Origin: Persicobacter sp. CCB-QB2
GTDB taxonomy: Bacteria > Bacteroidota > Bacteroidia > Cytophagales > Cyclobacteriaceae
NCBI RefSeq assembly: GCF_001274635.1
Contig: NZ_LBGV01000001.1
Coordinates: 1,736,001-1,800,000 of the forward strand
DNA length: 64,000 bases
Reading direction: 5' to 3'
The notes beneath the pieces were generated by a model. That model ran no database searches, had not been told where the DNA came from, and saw only the letters and a program-made list of their open reading frames with translations. The translations under genes were made by a program, and so were the position numbers. Every line of letters begins with the position of its first letter. Position 1 is the stretch's first letter. Below, piece after piece: positions 57,241 through 64,000 of the stretch.

Positions 57241-59459
57241 ATGAAAGCTCGGAAATATTAAAAATCCTCCGACCGATAATCCGGGGTTCAGGCATCATTG
57301 CGGTCTGCATACTCCTTGCTTTTCTTCTGGGACAAAGAAGTTTATTGTATTCTACTGCTCAATTCCAGAGCGTAGCTATCCTAAGGCTGGATGACAAAAG
57401 TGGGTTTACCGAAAATAACCTTTACAAAGATTTGGATTACTTCTCCAGCAAGAAGAACATTGAGACCGAAATAGAGACCATGAAATCTTTCCAAATTTTG
57501 GAAAAAGTGGCGGAAAAGCTGGACTTCCAGCAAATGTACTACAGAAAGGGGCTTATTAAGACAAAAGAACTTTACTACGACAGCCCGTTTTTATTGGTTA
57601 ATCTGGACACCTCCCCTTCACTTCATAATAAAAAAATTCAACTCCATTTTACCTCACCAGATACTTTCGAATTAAAAATCCCGGAAGGAGGAGGCTTCAT
57701 CACCCAAAAAGGGAGCTGGGATGATATACTGAAAAACCCAAATTTTCAATGGATCATCAGAAAAAATCAATCTTTTTGGGCCAAACAAAAAGCACCAAAT
57801 TTGAAGGACACCTTCTTTTTTGAAATCCTTTCCCGGGAGCAGGAAATTCAGCTCATCAAAGAAAATTTACAAATCACCCCACAGGCCGAGGACATTCCCA
57901 TATTAAGAATTGCCTATACCTCTCCGGTACCGGAAAAAGCTCCAATGATAGTAAATACCCTCTGCGAAGTATATATCGAAGATTATATCCTGTATAAAAT
58001 TGGGGCTTCACAAAAAACACTCACTTTTTTAGATCAGAGAATAAAGGACATGGGGATTCAGCTTCAAAAAGCCGAAGCCAATATAGAAAGCTTCCGATTG
58101 AAAAATGGCATTGTTAATACCCGGCAGGAAACAGAAACCGGTCTCAGAAGAACCGCTCAGTTACGAACCCTGTTAGCCAATCTGGATATGGAAATGGCGT
58201 CTCTGGATAGTATCAATAAAAATGTGCAGTCGGACACCATACGCCTGGAAACATTGTCCCTGAATACCAATATGACCGTGGGTTTGCTTTTCACAGACCT
58301 TATCAAACGCCTGGAAACCTACCGGGCGGAGAAAAGAGAACTGTTGACCCGCTATGGACCCCAGCATGAAGAAGTGCAAAATATCGATCAAAACATATCG
58401 GATATTCTGCGCTATATAAAAAGGAGTATTGCCCAAAATCAAAAGGAAATTGCGATTAAAAGAGCCTCTATCGCCAAAGAAGTACAAGAGGCAGAAAGGC
58501 AATTTGAGACTTTACCTTCCAAGGAAAGGCAACTGGTAATTTTACAAAGAGACTTCCAGCTACTACAGAACAGCTATAATTTCCTGAATGAAAAACGTAT
58601 AGAAGCGGAAATCTCCAGGCATGCCACCATCGCATTTCACAGAATACTGGAAGAGGGAAAAACACCTCGAAAAGCCAGTTCACCCAATATAACGCTGGTA
58701 TTAGTGGTTTCCATTTTCCTGGGGCTGGTGACAGGACTGGTAATTGTTTATTTCAGACAGTTCTTTTACGGAAAGGTGGAGGAAATTTCCACCATTGAAA
58801 AATATTCGGATCAAGCGGTACTGGCCACAATTCCACATATGCCTAAAGGAGAAATCGAAATCAGGGGATTACTCAATACGCTATATCAGCAGGGGAGTTT
58901 GCAAAAAGGAAACATGGTGGCGGTCACCTCCTCAGGGGCAAAAGAAGGAAAGAGTTTTATCAGTCAGAAATTATGTTTACAGCTCAACCAGTTACAGCAA
59001 AACGTTCTATTTATCCGATGTAATTTAGACCCGAAAAAAAAATCAGCTAAGGGACTTTGGGAATACCTTCAAAGTCCACAGAGCGAAATAATGGCCAATA
59101 AAAAAGAAAACATCAGTTTTATGAATCTGGGGAATTACCCTTCAGAAGAACAGCTATTTCTCCACCCCAACTTTAAGCAACGCCTTGCTTCTCTGGCTCA
59201 AAAATTTGACCTGATCATAGTGGACTTCCCTCCTTTGAAATCCGACTCCCTGATGACTGTTTTTCTTCAGGAGTGTCAATGCATTCTTTATCTTATCCGC
59301 TATAACCATACCCCTATCAGTAAATTAGAGGACATCTCCTATTTCAAAAACAAATACCAACTGAAACAATTAGAAACAGTGTTCAACGACCAACAATCTT
59401 ATCGCCGGTCGCTCATCGCAAAATTTAAAAACAGTATAGCCGGCTTTTCCAAAAAATGA
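57237..59459 (+). CDS. Wzc-like chain-length determinant with degenerate tyrosine-kinase domain
   Basis: 740 residues from the ATG at 57237, which overlaps the Wza stop (ATGA). Wzz-type membrane segments lie at about 18-35 and 480-505, with a large periplasmic coiled coil between (RIKDMGIQLQKAEANIESF; LPSKERQLVILQRDFQLLQ). The cytoplasmic part begins with VAVTSSGAKEGKSFISQ, a Walker A. The Walker A' that follows reads VLFIRCNLDPKKK and lacks the usual two Asp. IIVDFPPLKSD is Walker B-like. The C-terminus has only one Tyr, no Tyr cluster. The protein may organise assembly without kinase activity (inference). It overlaps the flippase gene by 4 bases. Confidence 0.9.
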   Translation: MNESSEILKILRPIIRGSGIIAVCILLAFLLGQRSLLYSTAQFQSVAILRLDDKSGFTENNLYKDLDYFSSKKNIETEIETMKSFQILEKVAEKLDFQQMYYRKGLIKTKELYYDSPFLLVNLDTSPSLHNKKIQLHFTSPDTFELKIPEGGGFITQKGSWDDILKNPNFQWIIRKNQSFWAKQKAPNLKDTFFFEILSREQEIQLIKENLQITPQAEDIPILRIAYTSPVPEKAPMIVNTLCEVYIEDYILYKIGASQKTLTFLDQRIKDMGIQLQKAEANIESFRLKNGIVNTRQETETGLRRTAQLRTLLANLDMEMASLDSINKNVQSDTIRLETLSLNTNMTVGLLFTDLIKRLETYRAEKRELLTRYGPQHEEVQNIDQNISDILRYIKRSIAQNQKEIAIKRASIAKEVQEAERQFETLPSKERQLVILQRDFQLLQNSYNFLNEKRIEAEISRHATIAFHRILEEGKTPRKASSPNITLVLVVSIFLGLVTGLVIVYFRQFFYGKVEEISTIEKYSDQAVLATIPHMPKGEIEIRGLLNTLYQQGSLQKGNMVAVTSSGAKEGKSFISQKLCLQLNQLQQNVLFIRCNLDPKKKSAKGLWEYLQSPQSEIMANKKENISFMNLGNYPSEEQLFLHPNFKQRLASLAQKFDLIIVDFPPLKSDSLMTVFLQECQCILYLIRYNHTPISKLEDISYFKNKYQLKQLETVFNDQQSYRRSLIAKFKNSIAGFSKK

Positions 59460-60736
59460 AAGTGCTTCTTCAAATAAAATCGAAAGCAGAAAAGCTGGGC
59501 GAACAGGCACTTTTGAGCCTGAACAGCTTCCTGCTCACTATTTTATTGGGAAGATATGCCAGCGCGGAAACCTTTGCCCAATATGCCCTCTCTTTTCTTT
59601 GGGTCTTATTTGGCTTTGCCCTCCTGCAGGCTTACCTGCTTCAGCCCCTTTCCTACTTTTCTGAAAAAAACGGCAAAAGAAGCACCCAGACGCAATTCAT
59701 CAGTTTTTTTGTCATTTTCCAACTCCTGTTCCTAATCGGCTTCAAGCTCTTTCTAGTGGGTTATGATGCCCTCACCCATAACCGGCAGGCTCACCTGCCG
59801 CTCCTGTGCTGGGCATTCTCCTATAATGCCTTTTATTTTTTCCGGCATTTACTCATTATGCACCAAAACAAAAAGGGCCAGTGGAGAAGTGTCATCACCT
59901 TCAGCCTCCTTTGTATCGGTGGTATTTCAGGCCTCATTCTATTGCAAGAGCTCCACTACGATTATATTCTCTATCTCCTGGCTTTGGCCTTATTGTCAGG
60001 AAGTATGGTGAGCTATTTTCACCTCCCGCAGGTCCGGCCGGCGGCTTTGCATCAATTGCCCTGGAAAAAACACTGGATTTATGCCCGATACCTAATGGCC
60101 ACCGCTGTTTTTCAGTGGTTTTCCGGAAATGCCTTCTGGGTGGCTGCCGGTACCTTACTGGCTCCCTTTCTGTTTTCCGGCATTCGCCTGGTACAAAACC
60201 TGACCGGACTACTTAATATCGGAATGATGGCCATAGACAATTACCTTCCTTTCCGCTGGATGAAAAAACTACCCGGAGAAAAAAAATGGGCGCAGGTGCT
60301 CATCAGGGAAAGTCTGCTCCCCTCTGTCCTCATCATATTCGTATGTCTGCTGGCCTGGATGTTTGGAGAATCATTAATGATAGGGGTGTATGGAAAAACT
60401 TACGCCACTTTTGCGCATTGGATCGCCCCCATGGCAGCCCTTTCGCTTTTGGGCTTGTGGAGCCTGGAATTAAAAATTGCCGCCCGCTGTTTTTCACAAA
60501 ACGGTTTGATTCTGCTTTCGAATATTATCGTCTCCCTGTTCAGTATTTCCATAGCTCCCTGGCTCCTGAAAAATTTTGAAATAAAGGGGTTGCTGATCGG
60601 ACTGGGAGCTGCCCAATTCCTGATGGCAAGCAGCCTGCTGCTGGGTCTAATTTTTTGGTCCCATCGGATAAAGGAAGTATCTCAAGCGACCAAAAACAAT
60701 CTTTCCGCCTTAAATAAAAGCCCTGAACATAATTAA
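59456..60736 (+). CDS. Oligosaccharide flippase family protein (Wzx-like)
   Basis: 426 residues, about 12 membrane segments, with the polytopic layout of the MATE/MOP-type exporters. The first segment after a short amphipathic start (EQALLSLNSFLLTILLGRYA) and the helix pair around LGLWSLELKIAARCFSQNGL fit the family; sequence similarity is low, as usual for Wzx. It would flip the lipid-linked repeat unit across the inner membrane. Position between Wzc and a glycosyltransferase supports this. Confidence 0.82.
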   Translation: MKVLLQIKSKAEKLGEQALLSLNSFLLTILLGRYASAETFAQYALSFLWVLFGFALLQAYLLQPLSYFSEKNGKRSTQTQFISFFVIFQLLFLIGFKLFLVGYDALTHNRQAHLPLLCWAFSYNAFYFFRHLLIMHQNKKGQWRSVITFSLLCIGGISGLILLQELHYDYILYLLALALLSGSMVSYFHLPQVRPAALHQLPWKKHWIYARYLMATAVFQWFSGNAFWVAAGTLLAPFLFSGIRLVQNLTGLLNIGMMAIDNYLPFRWMKKLPGEKKWAQVLIRESLLPSVLIIFVCLLAWMFGESLMIGVYGKTYATFAHWIAPMAALSLLGLWSLELKIAARCFSQNGLILLSNIIVSLFSISIAPWLLKNFEIKGLLIGLGAAQFLMASSLLLGLIFWSHRIKEVSQATKNNLSALNKSPEHN

Positions 60737-60738
60737 TT

Positions 60739-61860
60739 ATGAAAATCATCCACTTCATATTAGGCAAAGCCAATCCGGATCGGCTCAATGGTGTAAATCG
60801 CGTAGTTGATGCCCTGACTAAAGCTCAGTTTGAACTTGGTTATGATATTGAAATATGGGGCATCACTCCAAGCCCGGATATTGCCGGCCCGAACCGCCCC
60901 TTTCCCTGTCGGTATTTTCAATCGCATCCGTTTTGGAAAAAACTCGACGGAAAAATAAATCAGGCTTTGAGTACTTTACCCCAAAAAGAAAAGGTGGTCT
61001 TTCATTTACACGGGGGCTTTATACCAGACATGTTTCGGATGTCGAGTTTACTTCAAAAATGGAAATACCCCTATATTTTCACGCCTCATGGTAGCTACAA
61101 CGCAGAAGCACTGAAAAAATCTAAATGGCGAAAACGCATCTATTTTAAGCTATTCGACAAAAAGGTGGTGGAGAATGCACAGTGTCTGCACTTACTCGGA
61201 CAAAGTGAAAAAGACCATATCATCCACCTGGCCAATCCGGCCAAAGTGGTGCTGGTTCCTAACGGTTATGAGGCAGAGGCGCAGGCAACGCCCTATCCGG
61301 CACAAAAAGAAACGCTGGTTTTTGGATTCTGCGGCCGACTTAAAATCTATGTAAAAGGGCTAAATGAATTAGTGGATGGTTTTGCAGCTTACAGTAAAAA
61401 CAGCCCACAACCTTCCGAACTATGGTTGATCGGGGACAGTGAAGAGAGTTCCAAACTCAAAGCCAGAGCAGAAAAATTAAAAATAACCGACAATGTAAAA
61501 TTCCTAGGCGCGCAATACGGAGCCGAAAAAATCAAGCTGCTTTCGCAAATGGATTACTTCTGCCACCCCTCCCGATATGAGGGCTTTCCAAATGCCGTAT
61601 TAGAAGCTTTGGGGTTAGAAATTCCGGTTTTAGTCACTCCGGCCACCAATATTCTTTCCACCGTATTGGACGAAAACTGTGGCATGGAAATTACGCAAAC
61701 CAAAGCGAAAGCCATTCAAAAAAGCATGGAACTTGCTGCCGGAAAGTGGCAGACTGAGGAGTATTTCAGCATGCGAAAAAATGCGGGCAAAACCGTTGCG
61801 GAACAGTTCAACTGGAAGCAGATTGCCCAGCGATTTTCAAAAATCTATGCCGCCCTATGA
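60739..61860 (+). CDS. GT4-family glycosyltransferase
   Basis: 373 residues starting MKIIHFILGKANPDRLNGVN. HLHGGFIPDMFRM and FTPHGSYNAEALKKSKWRK lie in the acceptor half. FGFCGRLKIYVKGLNELVDG and FCHPSRYEGFPNAVLEALGL are the GT4 donor motifs (E-x7-E). It transfers a sugar with retention of configuration to the growing unit. It starts 2 bases after the flippase stop, and its own stop overlaps the next ATG. Sugar specificity unknown. Confidence 0.92.
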   Translation: MKIIHFILGKANPDRLNGVNRVVDALTKAQFELGYDIEIWGITPSPDIAGPNRPFPCRYFQSHPFWKKLDGKINQALSTLPQKEKVVFHLHGGFIPDMFRMSSLLQKWKYPYIFTPHGSYNAEALKKSKWRKRIYFKLFDKKVVENAQCLHLLGQSEKDHIIHLANPAKVVLVPNGYEAEAQATPYPAQKETLVFGFCGRLKIYVKGLNELVDGFAAYSKNSPQPSELWLIGDSEESSKLKARAEKLKITDNVKFLGAQYGAEKIKLLSQMDYFCHPSRYEGFPNAVLEALGLEIPVLVTPATNILSTVLDENCGMEITQTKAKAIQKSMELAAGKWQTEEYFSMRKNAGKTVAEQFNWKQIAQRFSKIYAAL

Positions 61861-63140
61861 AAATCCCCGCCCTTCAGAAACCTACCTTTCCGGTGAATCA
61901 CCTTATCCCATGGCTCATTGTGATTCTGGGCCTGAAAATTCTGGGATTTTTTACCCTCTCGGAGAATATTACCATTACCAGAGGACTAAAAATATTAATC
62001 CGGATGGCCTGCACCGGCACTACGGCCTTCCTCATTTTTCACTATCAGGCTAAAGGCTATGCCGCAAATTTTCGGCAATCCAATAGTCTGGTATTTTGGG
62101 GATACTGCACCTATTTACTACTGGCCCTCTTCTCCTTTCTGTGGAGTACCGATGTAGCCTATTCGGCGCTACAATGGTTTATGGACACGGAGACATTCAT
62201 TTTCTCCATGCTATTTATCCGCTTAATCCTATTGGTCAATCAATATGCCGGGGAGCATGAAATCCGCCTCAGTGATCTCCTTTCCAGGGCGGTATTCCTT
62301 TTGATGGCCTGGAATATTTTGGGCGCCTGGTTTTTCCCGGACACCTTTTACCGCCTGACCCACGGACAGGAAGTAGCCCGACTGGGCGGATTTTTAATGA
62401 ACCCCAATGAATTAGGAATGTTGGCGGTAGTGGGAATAGCCGCCTCTTATCTGGAATTATTCCAAGCCAAAAAAAATCATTATTGGGACTATTTCCGAAT
62501 TGCCTGTGCCCTGTATGCATTGATCCTTACCGGATCACGTTCCTCTATGATCGGCTTTCTTTTAGTGAGTTATTATGCCATCAATCTGACCAACAACCGC
62601 TGGTTCAGATGGGTCGTCATTGGGGCACTATTACTGAGCATTCCCATAATTGTGCAATTTATCTTTATTAAAGAAGGAGACCTTAAGGAAGTGCTGAGCA
62701 TGACGGGCCGGCTCCCTTTTTGGAAGGCCTTGTTAACCGAAGGATTCCCTAAGCAACCCTGGCTGGGCTTTGGCTTTATGCGCATATCCAATGAAGGCTT
62801 CTTTCAAAGCGTGAATACTTACGCCGGAAAAATGACCCATAATACTTTTATTCAGGTGTTGATGAATCTGGGCATTATTGGCTTTTTCATTTGCCTGAGC
62901 CAATTAGCCTTAACCCTCTATGCTTGTGTCAAAAGTAAATCTTCAAATAAGAAAAGGTTTTTCACAGCCGTCTTCATTCCCGTCCTGATCAACTCCTTCA
63001 CGGAATTTGGCATTTTTGGAGAAACCAATTACGGTATACTGTTCTATCAGCTTCTTTTTTTGATTTTCGTCATTGATGTTTCTCCTCATTTTAGTCAAAA
63101 ACAAATCCTCAAAATTCGGCAACTAGCCGCTACAAAATGA
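61857..63140 (+). CDS. O-antigen ligase/polymerase-type membrane protein (Wzy-like)
   Basis: 427 residues with about 11 membrane segments and one large periplasmic loop. GGFLMNPNELGMLAVVGIA, ALILTGSRSSMIGFLLV and the loop with MTGRLPFWKALLTEGFPKQ, then THNTFIQVLMNLGIIGFF are the conserved blocks of the Wzy_C/O-antigen ligase family. In this gene order it is best explained as the polymerase (Wzy) that joins repeat units on undecaprenyl carriers at the periplasmic side. A ligase role is less likely as no lipid A-core genes are here. Starts inside the stop of the preceding gene (ATGA). Confidence 0.88.
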   Translation: MKIPALQKPTFPVNHLIPWLIVILGLKILGFFTLSENITITRGLKILIRMACTGTTAFLIFHYQAKGYAANFRQSNSLVFWGYCTYLLLALFSFLWSTDVAYSALQWFMDTETFIFSMLFIRLILLVNQYAGEHEIRLSDLLSRAVFLLMAWNILGAWFFPDTFYRLTHGQEVARLGGFLMNPNELGMLAVVGIAASYLELFQAKKNHYWDYFRIACALYALILTGSRSSMIGFLLVSYYAINLTNNRWFRWVVIGALLLSIPIIVQFIFIKEGDLKEVLSMTGRLPFWKALLTEGFPKQPWLGFGFMRISNEGFFQSVNTYAGKMTHNTFIQVLMNLGIIGFFICLSQLALTLYACVKSKSSNKKRFFTAVFIPVLINSFTEFGIFGETNYGILFYQLLFLIFVIDVSPHFSQKQILKIRQLAATK

Positions 63141-63252
63141 ATTGTATATCGATAAGCTCAACTTCCTATAAAAAAAATCACATTCATCCATTCCCTATAA
63201 CATTGACTTTTCCATGGCCGTTATTTTCCTGAAAAATAAGGGATAATATTAC

Positions 63253-64000
63253 ATGAAAATTTTTATCGTTGAGGATAACGACTGGTACGCCAATTTTCTT
63301 TGTCACCACCTGAGTCGTAATCCAGAATTTGAAGTCCAACATTTCGCCACTGGCAAACAATTGATCAGTCATCTGGAAGAATTGCCAGATGTGATTTCTC
63401 TGGATTATGAATTACCCGATTTGGATGGAGACAACTTACTTAAAAAAATACAATCCTTCGACGAAGAATTACCGGTAATCATGGTATCCGGGCAGGAAGA
63501 TGTCAATACCGCCATAGAAATCCTCAAAGCCGGGGCTTTTGATTATATCGTCAAAAATGAGGATGCGCCGGAAAGGTTATGGCAAGCCATGCACCGGGTA
63601 CAAAAACAGCAAAAGTTATTAAAAGAGGTCAAGAATCTGAGAAAAGAGGTGGTGAAACAATACCATTTCAAAAATCAGATGATTGGAGAAAGCCCTGCAC
63701 TAAAGGCATGTTATGCCATGGTTGAAAAGGCGATTCAAACGGAGATCACGGTAATGATCAATGGGGAAACCGGAACGGGAAAGGAAGTGCTGGCGAAAGC
63801 CATTCATTACAACTCCAAGCGCAAGCAAAAACCCTTCATCGCGGTCAATATTGCCTCCATTCCGGAAAATTTATTGGAAAGTGAGTTATTCGGACATGAA
63901 AAAGGCGCCTTTACGGACGCGCAAAAACGCCATATCGGGAAATTTGAAGAAGCACAGGGAGGCACTCTTTTTTTGGATGAAATAGGGGAATTGCCCTTAC
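63253..64000 (+). CDS. Sigma-54-dependent response regulator (NtrC family), truncated by window edge
   Basis: 249 codons are visible, from the ATG at 63253. The receiver domain has VEDNDWY, phospho-acceptor Asp in ISLDYELPDLDGD (about residue 55), VSGQED and the Lys of YIVKNED. The AAA+ domain starts near 145 with IGESPALKACY, Walker A NGETGTGKEV, the sigma-54 contact loop GHEKGAFTDAQKR (consensus GAFTGA), and Walker B GGTLFLDEIGELPL. It activates sigma-54 promoters when phosphorylated. It follows the polymerase gene by 113 bases and could govern the exopolysaccharide operon or envelope genes (inference). The C-terminal DNA-binding part lies outside the window. Confidence 0.93.
   Translation, partial: MKIFIVEDNDWYANFLCHHLSRNPEFEVQHFATGKQLISHLEELPDVISLDYELPDLDGDNLLKKIQSFDEELPVIMVSGQEDVNTAIEILKAGAFDYIVKNEDAPERLWQAMHRVQKQQKLLKEVKNLRKEVVKQYHFKNQMIGESPALKACYAMVEKAIQTEITVMINGETGTGKEVLAKAIHYNSKRKQKPFIAVNIASIPENLLESELFGHEKGAFTDAQKRHIGKFEEAQGGTLFLDEIGELPL

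Noticed and set aside
1..64000. tRNA, rRNA, riboswitch or origin of replication
   Set aside because: No cloverleaf with conserved T-loop, no rRNA segment, no known riboswitch core and no DnaA-box cluster were recognised by reading; a covariance-model search was not possible.

Overview
The window comes from a Bacteroidota chromosome, most likely a marine Cytophagales-type bacterium. The evidence is a secreted protein with a type IX secretion (T9SS) C-terminal sorting domain, several promoters with the Bacteroidota -7 box TAnnTTTG, few Shine-Dalgarno sites, WG-repeat proteins, and family choices typical of that phylum (TypA, two-lipoyl-domain E2, DUF1972 glycosyltransferase). The species cannot be named from the sequence. 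No rRNA, tRNA, CRISPR array or complete insertion sequence was found.

Layout. 1-7 kb: start of a subtilisin-like protease running off the left edge, a TrmB-type regulator, a small membrane protein and a large Asp-box propeller T9SS cargo. 7-13 kb: an orphan 721-residue protein, a flavodoxin-fold oxidoreductase, a Crp/Fnr regulator and small hypothetical genes. 13-30 kb: mostly housekeeping (pepT, DEAD-box helicase, PDH E2, typA) mixed with envelope proteins (two overlapping WG-repeat genes, a protease-propeller-barrel protein, a spondin-domain lipoprotein, an OmpA-type lipoprotein). 30-38 kb: an Asp/Tyr-rich lipoprotein, a lone receiver protein, queE with a small metal-binding protein, folD, an AGCS symporter and an Xre-RES toxin-antitoxin pair. 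38-53 kb: sulfatase, decayed gene, FAD oxidoreductase, pseudouridine synthase, PDDEXK nuclease, prfC, fused oligopeptide-type ABC ATPase, rnr with a prenyl synthase, and three small secreted proteins. 54-64 kb: a tightly packed exopolysaccharide operon in Wzx/Wzy style (glycosyltransferase, initiating phosphosugar transferase, Wza, Wzc, flippase, glycosyltransferase, polymerase), followed by a sigma-54-type response regulator cut by the right edge.

Two patterns cross gene borders. First, a family of about 216-bp elements with 13-bp terminal inverted repeats (CCCGRATTATTCA) and 4-bp target duplications is scattered between genes. Three copies have convincing target duplications, and at least four more are older or partial. 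It behaves like a MITE and no partner transposase is in the window. Second, five unrelated genes are each split in two reading frames at a short G run on their coding strand, and one extra G repairs each. This points to a systematic homopolymer error in the assembly more than to biology, but slippage or recoding cannot be excluded from one sequence. No clear new defence or metabolic system was found; the MITE family and the recurrent G-run frameshift are the main unexplained signals.
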